64,000 nucleotides of DNA from Strigamia acuminata (Eukaryota > Arthropoda > Chilopoda > Geophilomorpha > Linotaeniidae). Below are positions 47,590 to 57,379 of the stretch, in pieces. The stretch lies in assembly GCA_949358305.1 (NCBI GenBank), contig OX442321.1, positions 1,674,001 through 1,738,000 of the forward strand, written 5' to 3'. Below the pieces are notes generated by a model. It had not been told where the DNA came from, ran no database searches, and worked only from the letters and a program-made list of their open reading frames with translations. How positions within the stretch are numbered: the first letter of the stretch is position 1; every line of letters starts with the position of its first letter. A program made the position numbers and the translations under genes.

Positions 47590-48200
47590 CTACGCTTAAG
47601 CCGCATGCCAGTGTAGTGCGAGTTTTACCGGCATGCTGATAAACCCCGTTTTTACTGGCATGTCAGCGTAAGTAAGTGCGAATTTTTTTCAATAAGAATT
47701 GAGCCTAAAAAGCATTTTTAGATGTCCAAAATGTATGAAATTGACTTAAATTTTTATAAATTTACTCATATTTTAGTAATAATCTTCAGAAAATTAAGAA
47801 AGCTCAAATTTTTGGACTTAAAAATGCATTTTCGGACCTAAAAATGCATCTTTAGGGAAAAGATGCCGCCTGTGTGTTTTATACACTATCAACAATGTGT
47901 AGGAAAGGATCTACAAGTTCAGCTTATATTTGAACACTCATGACGACTTTTTGTAGGAGGCACCTGGCACCCTTCTCTGCCCGTCGCCCCTCTCTGCCCG
48001 TCGCCCCTCTCTGCTCAGCGCCCCTCTCTGCCCAGCGCCCCTCTCTGCCCAGCGCCCCTCTCTGCCCGGCGCCCCTGGACTGCAGCAAAGTTAGCCCAAT
48101 GGTAAAGGTGGGCCTGACCAGCATGCTGGTATAAACTGTTTCACTGAAATTCCAAAAACCTGGTAAACCCATGTCCAACGTCATGTCACTTAAACCAGGG
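47590..48200. repeat. dispersed repeat related to 7179-7345, with a GC-rich 17-bp array
   Basis: GGCATGC words, TATAAATTTACTCATATTTT and TAATAATCTTCAGAA, and CCCATGTCCAACGTCATGTC are shared with the 7.2-kb region. Inside, 47971-48072 is a tandem array of CCCCTCTCTGCCCAGCG-like 17-mers (five to six units), strikingly GC-rich for this window. Confidence 0.6.
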
Positions 48201-48204
48201 TATA

Positions 48205-48370
48205 CGGTCAACTCTATATAACGAATCGCAAGGGATCCGAAAAATCGATTCGTTATATCGAATTTTTTTAACATGGTGTTCTGTGGCCAGCCAACCAAAC
48301 CAGCCATTTTTAGGTATTCGTTACATCAATAATTCGTTATATCACGATTCGTTATAAAGAGTTTTGACTG
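48205..48370. mobile_element. pogo/Tigger-like MITE (copy 1)
   Basis: TA on both sides (48203-48204 and 48371-48372). The ends CGGTCAACTCTATATAACGA and TTCGTTATAAAGAGTTTTGA are typical of pogo-class termini with ATAACGAA words. 166 bp, non-coding. Confidence 0.75.
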
Positions 48371-48372
48371 TA

Positions 48373-49590
48373 ATTTGCAAATCAATAGTTTGCAAAAATG
48401 TATTACAAAATTTGTTGGTCTTTCGGTGTATTTTGGAACCATTTAGGGGAGTCACTTTAAATTTAAAAAAATAAATTTCGTTTTTTAAAAAATATATATA
48501 TTGAATTATTTATGTCTTTATTTTTGTCCGCTTTCAAATGGTGATGTGTTTATAAGTGTTTTGTAACTGACATGTAGCTGAAGTGAAGAGTTTTTAATTC
48601 ACTTAATGTGGAGTGCCAACACGAGTGAAGATGAATCATCTTTTCTTTGGTGCACGATGTACTAAAAACAGAAGCGAATAGTTGATTATATTGATTAGGG
48701 ATGGAAACAAGTGAGTGATTAATTTGTAGTGGAATAGTTGCAAAGAAAAAAGGAGAATTAAATTTGAGTCATGACATTTCATTTGACATTTCAATTAAGC
48801 AATAAAGTTTGCATTTTATTTTTGGAGCAAATTTATTTTAAGCTTTATTCATTATTACTTGAGGGGGTAGTTTGAAGACAAACATTGTTAGAAACATTTT
48901 TATTGCTTTTAATCAGCATTTTTGAATGAAAAGAAGTAAAAAAAAGAAAGTTTGTCATCCCTTATGAATTGTTGTTTGTTTCTTTGTTGTTTATTGAATA
49001 AGGAAAACAATGTAAGGAGAAAGTTAAATAATAAAATGAATTGTGAATGAGGAATTAATAGGATGAATAATTGATGTCATTATGGGTTGTTTGTGTGGAT
49101 TTGTAATGGAGGTGAAGCATCAACCAAGGATTAAAGTTTCTCCCTAAATGATGACTCAGTTTGGCAAAAAGTGAGAATAAACAAGACCAATTTAGCAAGT
49201 GGAGATAAACTAAGGCAATTAGCAATTCCAATGCAGTCGTTATCATAACAAAATGATTTTAGAGTTAGGATTTAAGTCGATGCCTTAAGTAAACAGATGG
49301 GAGACCCACAATAGTCAAGTTTGGTAAGATTGGTCGATCCAGAGTCCCACATACAAAAATAATATGATCTAGCACCCATTCTCAGTGAGGGGTGTTTTTG
49401 GAGGAACCTCAAAAACCATATACGGTAATTTTTCGATTTGCTCGGTGTGATGTATACCAACGTATCCATGTGTTATTTCCTATTGATTTTTTGTTTTGTA
49501 TGCTGATTGGATGACAGTAATCACATGTCATGCATTGCATGCCAAATTAGCATGTTTGTTACCTGTTGTCATCCCAGAATACAGTGCGGC
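48373..49590. other. unannotated non-coding stretch
   Basis: AT-rich. No ORF with motifs and no repeat partner found. Confidence 0.35.
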
Positions 49591-49592
49591 TA

Positions 49593-50014
49593 TACAGGGT
49601 AAAGCCAGTCAAATAACGAAAAGACCATTTGAGTGAGATGAATGAAACGAATGTAGTACTAGTAAACTAAGTGAGGGCATTTCAAAAATGTGAAAAAATT
49701 TGACCTCTGACCTTTTCCTCAAGGTCATTTCAACTCTAACTTTTAAACTAAGACTGGTAGAGTAAAATTTTCAATTGAAAAAAGAAAGAGCACCGTCTTT
49801 TTAGTAGAAAACTGCTCGTCAAATTTAAGCCGACACAATAACAGATAAAATTGCGAAAAAAATAAATCATGAAAAAGTCTTGATCTTGGTTTTTGTATTT
49901 TTTGACTTTTTTGTATTTTTCACTTAGTTTACTAGTACTATATTTGTTTCATTCATCTCACTCAAATGATCTTTTTGTTATTTGACGGGCTTCGTTCATT
50001 TGGGACACCCTGTA
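49593..50014. mobile_element. mariner-like fold-back MITE, TACAGGGT ends
   Basis: TA flanks (49591-49592 and 50015-50016). The ends TACAGGGT and ACACCCTGTA lead into a roughly 65-bp inverted repeat (CAAATAACGAAAAGACCATT.. to ..ACTAGTAAACTAAGTGAG, at 49609-49675 and 49924-49985). The inner right flank shares CCCTGTATAT..GTGGATACGTGTC with 41410-41493. Confidence 0.75.
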
Positions 50015-50016
50015 TA

Positions 50017-51106
50017 TAATGTAGCGTTATCGGTGGCAAAACGCATTGAACATGTGGATACGTGTCCATGTTATCATTAGTTCATGATTCTATCTTCTAG
50101 TGATAATAGAGTATCATGCAGATGTTAGTGTAATGAGTGGGTGCCAAAAAATAACTGGAATTCTCTTTTGGACGGTAGGCCCCTTCTAGTACAAGCTTCC
50201 CCCGCTAGGTGAGTGTTCTAGGAAACTATCTGCCTCAGTCTATGCTGCGTTCAACTTCAGTAAATATTTTTTATATAATCACTTGAGCGCAATAATCGTC
50301 ACAATTGTCATAATCACTTCAGCGTATCATTTTTAAAACCCTTTATTGTTTTAACAAATAAATTTGCTGAAACAATGTAATGGGGAATCTCTGGAGTGAA
50401 GTGTTCTGCTTTATTGCGTGGAATTTCTCAACAATTGAAAATTCAACAAAAAAATTTTTACAATTCTAATTTATAAAGAACAGGAAAATCTTGCATTGCG
50501 CTGTTGCATAAGTAGAAACAGAGGGATAAAAATGATGAGCGAAAGAAAAAATTGCAACATATTTTTTTTCTTAGCTCTCAAGACTAAGCGGCTTTCCATA
50601 ACTTAAATTTTCTGCAATCCTAAAGGCTTTTGTGAACGTTTTTCAACCGCATGTTGCGCGAAGATTGGACCTCATTAAAACAACATAACAAGATGGTATA
50701 ATCCTCCACATTGCATAATAATTTTTTTGTTGTTAAAAAAAATGCAATTTACTATGCTATCATCTTTGTTGTTGCAGTAATGTACCGTTAAGTTGTTATT
50801 ACATCTGTAGAGCTGTCAATCAAAATATTTTGACTGGAGTGAATAAAAACACATGTAGCATGTAGTAAATCATGTGAAGAAAGTTGTTATGCAGCCTGCA
50901 GCATAAAGTGGAAGTTAGAGCCTGTGAAATGTTGCATGTTGATACGTATTTTGGTTTTATTTCTGCTTTGGGCAATTTCTGATGGTGGAAAATGCATTCG
51001 GGACTGGCAATGTGCAGTTGAAAATTGCTGGCTTTGTGCCAACAGTTTGGGGCCTGTTCTTAAATGACGTATGGAGTTATGAAGATTCTTTGCCTTGACT
51101 TGGAAA
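50017..51106. other. unannotated non-coding stretch
   Basis: AT-rich, nothing recognised. Confidence 0.35.
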
Positions 51107-51108
51107 TA

Positions 51109-51475
51109 CGGTCGAGCCTCGTTATAACGAATTGCAATGGATCCGAAAAATCGGTTCGTTGTAATGAAAGTTCATTATATCAAAATTTTTTAACATGCCA
51201 ACCAACCCGCCAAGCCATTTTTAAGTATTCGTTATACCGAATAAAGTTATTTTGTCATTTTTATTCAACTAAAACTTGAATTCTTATTCGATGAAAATAC
51301 CCCTAGACACATTTTACAGGCAACAGAGTTTAAGGCCTATAAACGGCATCTCAATTGCGGTTTATCCAGGGAAAGGTAAGTATTTTCTGGATAAATACCC
51401 GGATCTCAACAGTTATAACAAAGAATTCGTTATGACCAAGAATTCATTGCGGTTTGTTATAACGAGGTTTGTCTG
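51109..51475. mobile_element. pogo/Tigger-like MITE (copy 2) carrying an LTR-end module
   Basis: TA flanks (51107-51108 and 51476-51477). The ends CGGTCGAGCCTCGTTATAAC and GTTATAACGAGGTTTGTCTG. The segment 51296-51412 has CCCCTAGACAC, GGCCTATAAACGGCAT, GCGGTTTATCC and CCCGGATCTCAACA in the order of the U5 end of the element A LTR. It is an insertion of an LTR-end fragment in the MITE. Confidence 0.68.
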
Positions 51476-51477
51476 TA

Positions 51478-53045
51478 CCACTATTGTCGATTGATCTCTT
51501 GTGTTGTTATTTTTAGTGTAAAGCGAGAAATAAAGGGAGGCTCGTGTATCTTTGGTAATTAACACAAACTGGTTATTCTATTGTTGAGATGCAGTTGTTG
51601 TTGAGGAGACGGCCATTGTGCACAACAGAACTAAATTAATATGATTTGAATAAGTCTTTGTTGCAAATCAATGGATTGATTTCTGGGGTTGCAGTTGGAG
51701 AGATTGCTGTGATTTTAGAATGACCTACAGTTATGTTTGTTTTGACGTATGGAAATTTGAAATCTATTTTGTTTTGTACTCTCTTGAGAGCTGTTTTCGA
51801 TTCCAGACAGTTAATCTTTAATCGACAGTGCCCAGATGTTGGTAGGACAAGAAACTCCCACAAATTCAGAGATTTTACAGAGTTTTCAACAAGAATGCTC
51901 TTGGCGGTTGTACACCATAAGTTTGTGTAATAACTTAACGGTTCAACCACAAAGCCTTATATAGATTTTTTTTCAATGCAGGAACTTCGCGGTGATGAAT
52001 CTAGAAAATTTATAGTCTTTACTCCCGCCTCCCAAATTTCTGGTAGAAAAGGAATCGGAGAATAGAACTACATGGAGAGGGAATTGTTTGTTGTGTTTTA
52101 GTGTCATCTCTTGATGGGAATTGTTTTCTATTGTAGCACTGATTTTTCCTAGAATTGTTTTCTATAGTGGTATTGTTTATTGTAGCACTGATTATTCCTA
52201 GAATTGTTTTCTATCGTGGTATTGTTTATTGCAGAACTGATTATTCCTAGAATTGTTTTCTACGTGGTATTGTTTATTCTGGTTATTGCTTCCGTCACAT
52301 GGATAGATGTGTCCTTTGCTTGGATGTCTAAAGGTGGAAACACAAGGTTCGTTGATTCTGTCGGAGTCTTTGGTAGTTTAATTGGTAGAGCGCCACTTGT
52401 GGGATTTAATGTTAACATCAAAGCTATCGCTCGTTTTACGCTGTAACGGGGTTTCAAAAAAATACAATATTGTGAGAGTGGATAGACGCCATCTGGAGTT
52501 AGGGTCGTCCAGGTAGCACTTGATGCACGACACATGTATAGAAAACGACACAGAGACTATTTTATGGTTTATGGCCTTTTATTCAGTTTGTCTAGGGGTC
52601 AGGGTCTCATGACCTTTCCCATTGCCTGCGCTGTGTTGCTGCAACGCACCTGCGACCAAGGCAGGTAATCATCGTGCATCTATCTCGTAAAAATGCATGC
52701 ACGTCTATGACAACTATTGTAAACTACTACATACCCAATTTAATGCCAATTCACTTTATGCGATTTCAATTTACGTGATCATTTTGCGGAACTAATTAAT
52801 TGTTATTCGAGGGGGTACCCGGAGTGCGACTATTCTCAGTGCCAGAGGAGTGACTACTACAGTCCTCCGAGACCTGAGTGGTCGTGCTAAGAGTACTGTG
52901 TTCGCTTTCCTGCTTAACTTTGTACTGTTAAAATTACCTGTTAATTTGTGACGCTGCTACCACAGCGCTCCCTAGTTTACCATGGAATAAATAATCAGTT
53001 TTATGTCCACCTTATGCAAATGTAGTCCGCTCATTTCCAAAAAAA
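51478..53045. other. unannotated non-coding stretch
   Basis: A short tandem echo of TTGTTTTCTAT..GTGGTATTGTTTATTG occurs at 52130-52280. Frames of 80-104 codons on both strands have no recognisable domain. Confidence 0.35.
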
Positions 53046-53250
53046 AATTTGGCAAAATCTACAAAAATTTGTCAAAATCTACCAAAATCTGTCAAAATCT
53101 ACAAAAATCTGTCAAAATCTACAAAAATCTGTCAAAATCTACAAAAATCTGTCAAAATCTATAAAAATCTGTCAAAATCTTCAAAAATCTGTCAAAATAT
53201 ACAAAAATCTGTCAAAATATACAAAAATCTGTCAAAATCTTCAAAAAAAA
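53046..53250 (+). repeat. 20-bp minisatellite
   Basis: About ten units of GTCAAAATCTACAAAAATCT with variants (TACC, TATA, TTCA). It ends about 160 bp before the LTR of element A2. Confidence 0.93.
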
Positions 53251-53413
53251 CATCCAAAATACTCCAAAAACTTCCAAAAACCAGCCAAAACTCCCAAAAA
53301 TAGAGATTTGTAGCTATTATAATTCCCCAAAGTGATGAATTTTATAGGATGGGAAAATAGTAACAATCTGTCGCAGTTCATTTTGAAAAAATTTAATGCA
53401 CCGACGATGAAGC

Positions 53414-54384
53414 TGCTGCGATCCGGGTTTTTATCCACTTAATTTCTAATAAATTAAGCAGAAACCGCAGGTGAATGCTATAAAAGACTTACAATCGGCG
53501 GCCTTAAACTTGTCTAGGGTTAAGTTTATTAAGTAGGAAAATAAAGACACAATTTTTATGATAAAAATCACACAAATTCTTTATTAAGTTAAATACAATG
53601 AAATATAAAATATATTGACTAGTTGAAATAGGAAGAGCGACAAGTCGCGTAACAATTTGAGCGGAAAACAATGGAAGGGCTTGCAACGACTGTTGCAAGC
53701 TACAAAGCGCTAAAATGGCGCTTAAACAACACACAGTTGTTAGGCGAAGGCGAATTGTCTTCGTTCTCTGAACTCACGAACGATGGTCGAAGACGATGGT
53801 TCTCGTGGGCTCCTTCTACGGCTCGTGCGACGGCTCGGCGGCGGTGGTTGACGGCTGTAGGCGTCTGGTCCAGGTACGATGGCGATGGTTGCCGTTCGCG
53901 CGGCAACGATGGCGATGGTTCACTTGGATCAGGAAACTTCTTCTTCTCGTTTGCTGGAATTAGCTTCGGCTAATTCAAGCAGGATAGCTGGCTTTGTAAT
54001 TCGTTACAAAGCAAGCTGGTGAAACTTGGAATACACGGTCCACTATCAATACGTATTGTCGGAGCAGATATCGCAGTGATGTTGTGGGTTGTGTATTTTT
54101 GTCAAGAGTCCCGATTTGAGCCAAGACGCGAGCCCAGCACGCTTCAATATTGCGCAGAAAACCTGCGCACTTAGCTCAAATGGGTGCAACTAGTGGTTAT
54201 TACACCATATTGCACCATAACGGCTAATAACCGTTTTCACCCCGGACAACCTGGGGTGATATGTGCCTAGAGAGGATTTCTCCCCTCGGTCACATGATCT
54301 GACTTGGCGTGTGCCACAGTCAAATTAATTAGAAGACAATTAATTTTATCTTCTAAGTTGGTGAAATATTTTGAGATCACCACA
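53414..54384 (-). repeat. 3' LTR of element A2
   Basis: 971 bp, TG to CA, collinear with the A1 5' LTR (3507-4465). On its right is a C-run that is the complement of a polypurine tract, so in minus orientation this is a 3' LTR with its element to the right, not a solo LTR. GAAGC (53409-53413) is the expected target duplication on this side. Confidence 0.82.
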
Positions 54385-54394
54385 CATCCCCCCA
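54385..54394 (-). other. polypurine tract of element A2
   Basis: The minus strand reads TGGGGGGATG directly before the LTR start TGTGGTG. It primes plus-strand DNA in LTR elements. The junction GGGGGATGTGTG is identical to that of element B at 62443-62454. Confidence 0.72.
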
Positions 54395-54436
54395 TTTAAG
54401 ACGAATCTTACATGGAGAGAAAATGAACGAACCAAT

Positions 54437-54950
54437 TTATGATTCGTCCATGTTCTGAGTTCGCTCAGGCGTCAACGGGCGCATCATATCCGTGGTGTCG
54501 TCCCTCGGGTTGGACCGCTCGTTAACCGTACACAGGTCGCGACCTGCGTTTGGTCCGGAGACCATTCCAGGGTTGACATGAAGCCAAACCTGGATGATTC
54601 TCGCCGAGTTCGCTCGGTTGAAAAATCCTAGCGCCGCAAACTCTATGGGATCCTCTGGCGCCAATCGTGCTCTCAGGAGTCGATCGTGGAGCACTGATGG
54701 TGGGCTTAACACCCGGATGTGGTCCTCGAGCCACATAAACACCTGCCTCGACAACTTGTGGTTGTTGCTAAGCAGTGTTCGCGTATCCGGCGTCAAATAG
54801 AAGTGCGGATACAGGCGCATCAGGGTCTTGAAAGCCGACTCTTTTTTCAGCGGCTTGACCTTCGTCTCCGGCTTGGCTGGCGGCGGCGGCGGCGGACGTG
54901 AGTCTTCCATCGTGGCATCGTCAAAATGGCTCGGCGAGCCCAAGAAAACC
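54437..54950 (-). pseudogene. 3' coding end of element A2, split by element B
   Basis: The minus-strand frame ends with a stop at 54437, 43 nt from the polypurine tract, and is open right up to the element B insertion at 54950. It has no ATG at its head (the first in-frame Met is internal), so it is the C-terminal 170 or so residues of a longer protein. Visible: a Pro-rich run (PPPPPP), then a Leu/Arg/His-rich globular stretch (ALGFFNRANS), then a charged tail. By position it is the end of pol or a third ORF. I recognise no integrase or envelope motif. The insertion disrupts it. Confidence 0.6.
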
Positions 54951-55572
54951 TGTGACGGTTTACAATGGCTATAAATGCCTATTTTCTTAGAAAGAAGCGC
55001 TGTTGCGCCATTATCATGATATCTCGAAGATATTCTGTGTAAAACTGATAAATGTCTGGAATAAAGTTATTTATGATGTTTCAAATACAAAGATGTTCGT
55101 TTATTAAGAATAAACACTCATTCCTACTTGATATCAAAGGATTCCGGCCGAATCACGAAGAGTCGTCTGCTAAAACCGCATTTGTCAATGCGCAATGTTG
55201 CCACAAGATGGCGCGATTACGATTTAGCGGCAAATTCAAGATATGAATATAAAACATGTAAATAAATATAAAACTATATTTACTAGAATGAAACGAAGCT
55301 TTGTGAACATTAATATAAAGATATATTAATGTCTTGTGATGTTAAATACAATGTAACTTCCATTTTCTGCGGGACAGGACATTTGGTGATCAATCGATCA
55401 ACCAATAGATCTGATTGGTGGATCCATTTCCGGTCCTGGGTATCCAGTTCCGGTTGTGGTGAGAATTAGCACATTGTTCCTCCGTATCCACTTCCGGTGA
55501 TACGGGATTGGAGGGATTCGTGGAACCCATGTTCCAATTGGATAACTGGATTAATCCTTAATCCAGTCAGGT

Positions 55573-55580
55573 TATATAAA
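55573..55580 (+). promoter_or_regulatory. TATA box of element B LTR
   Basis: TATATAAA within GTTATATAAACCC, in the U3 part of the LTR. It is repeated at 63073-63080 in the 3' LTR. Confidence 0.5.
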
Positions 55581-56747
55581 CCCAAACAACCGGCCATTCT
55601 GCAGCTCTGTTTGATTATTTCTGTTTGGTATTGTTACTTAAGAAGTATGATTCGTTGTTCACGTAAAAAACCTTTTGGTTCTTTGTTGATTTATTCGCAA
55701 AGAACCGTTGCATGATTCTACAGAATCATGCCACCGCCGGCAATTGAAGTCGAAGTGCTGGGATTATTATGTTGCATAAATGTTACAGTCTACGGTTGCG
55801 ACGCCGAAGGAGAACCCGCCGTTGTGCAATTCAGTATCCTCCGGACAGGACCAAGTTGTCTTTTTCGGTATGAACGTATTCCGTTACCACGAGTAGCATC
55901 GGTATTGTTGAGAATCGGTTCCTTCACCTGATGGTGCCAAAGCAGTCTGTTTTACAGTAACCACGAGTAGCACCAAGTGTTTGGCAAGCTGATTCTCATG
56001 GTATTCGATGCCAAAGCAGTCGGTCTATTATTAGTACCGCGAGAGATAAAACTGCTGTGCGGAGCCGCGAGCTATCGACCCCTGTGTACGTGGTACCGTC
56101 AACCACTCGATGGACGACCGTGCTGCGACGCCGGGGACGCTTGATACCGTTCTGCATGGCAAGGCGTATATTCTAATCGATGGCAATTGTGTGTTGCGAC
56201 GGGAAGCTTAATCTTCATTTTATTTATAACAGAAAAACTTAAACTCGACAACCAGTTGGACCAAAATCAAGTCAGAAGACTTAATCTCATATTGAACTCA
56301 ATATAACCGATAAGTTGACGACAACTTATTCCCGAAATATCTAAATAAGAATTCACAACGATATGAATTAAATATAATTCATAAGTGGAATATTGATAAG
56401 TAAATGAATACATTTACTTACACCAATATCCTCCCAAAGTTGTGGCGGTGCAGACAAAGTCAACCGCAATGCTCAGATCATTCGATTTATCGACGTGCGA
56501 TAGTTTACACAGCGAACCAAGGAAACCAGCGAAGCCGTATCGGACTCCAGGACACAGCCATCCGGCTTAAGATGACATCTATAATCAGGTCGAGCGATGG
56601 GGAAACCGCTCCCATATTCCAGACCCGTAGTGATATTATTCTAGGGCCAGTTGGCCAATTCTTTGTATAGTTTAATAGCTGATTTAACTTGCCAAATGTC
56701 GGCATTAGTCCTATGTATAATTTAGCTCATCCATATTGTTTGCCAAC

Positions 56748-56753
56748 AATAAA
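56748..56753 (+). terminator. polyadenylation signal in element B LTR
   Basis: AATAAA about 100 bp before the LTR end, followed by GT/T-rich sequence (TGTCTTGTATTT). The matching copy in the 3' LTR lies beyond the window. Confidence 0.45.
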
Positions 56754-56852
56754 CTGTCTTGTATTTATCTCGTATTGTATTCACTGTTTATTTATTGCGA
56801 TCTCTTCCCGGTACCATTGTTAAATGGGAGTTGTGGTCGTCACCGTCACACG

Positions 56853-56870
56853 TGGAGGTCCCACCGAGAT
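56853..56870 (+). other. primer-binding site 1, tRNA-Gln
   Basis: TGGAGGTCCCACCGAGAT is the exact complement of the last 18 nt of animal tRNA-Gln (ATCTCGGTGGGACCT plus CCA), two bases after the LTR CA end. Confidence 0.88.
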
Positions 56871-57087
56871 TAGGTTGCAATTAAATTCGATTGAATTGCA
56901 ACAGTGAATATTGGAGATAAATATTTAACTAAAAGATTTAAGTTAAAAATAGACAGATTAAATTCTCAGTTTATATTTCCATGTGAAGAAGTTAAACTGA
57001 TGAAATAGAAATACGTAGTAGATTTTCCTTCATTATTTTCGTTTGAAGATTTTAGGGATTTCAAAGACTACCACCTAATCTCACACG

Positions 57088-57105
57088 TGGAGGTCCCACC
57101 GAGAT
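57088..57105 (+). other. primer-binding site 2 (intact duplicate)
   Basis: The same 18-mer, unchanged, 235 bp downstream and again preceded by TCACACG. In the third leader unit the site is eroded (ACGATCACTGAAAT). Confidence 0.85.
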
Positions 57106-57379
57106 TAGGTTGCAATTAAATTCGATAGAATTGTAAAAGTGAATTTTGAGATAAATATTTAACTAAAAGATTTAGTTAAAAAACAGACAAGTTTCAAACC
57201 ATGTTTATTTTCTTGAGAAACACCAAAACAGTCCTTTAACTAGGAATTTCGGAAGTTATAGACCTATCACACGATCACTGAAATAGGTTGCAAATTAATT
57301 CGATCGAATTGCAAAAGCGAATCTTGAATCCGATATTAACTAAAAAATTTTAGTTAAAACAGACAAATAGATTTTCAGT

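Larger units (their letters stand above)
54951..56850 (+). repeat. 5' LTR of element B
   Basis: TGTGACGGTT (54951) to CACCGTCACA (56850). TATATAAA at 55573-55580 and AATAAA at 56748-56753 suggest transcription from about 55605 and a very long R region of more than 1.1 kb. In R, about 55886-56030 carries an imperfect tandem duplication (ACCACGAGTAGCA, GAGAATC/GATTCTC, GCCAAAGCAGTC). Small frames in the LTR (55052, 55497, 55728) match nothing and are not called. Confidence 0.88.

Noticed and set aside
53414-54384. Solo LTR interpretation of the second A-type LTR
   Set aside because: A polypurine-tract complement and an open coding frame directly to its right show that it is a 3' LTR of a longer element.
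55052-55931. ORFs of 64-72 codons in the element B LTR, duplicated at 62552-63431
   Set aside because: They are doubled only because LTRs are direct repeats. There is no domain and no codon pattern, and most lie in or across U3/R signals.
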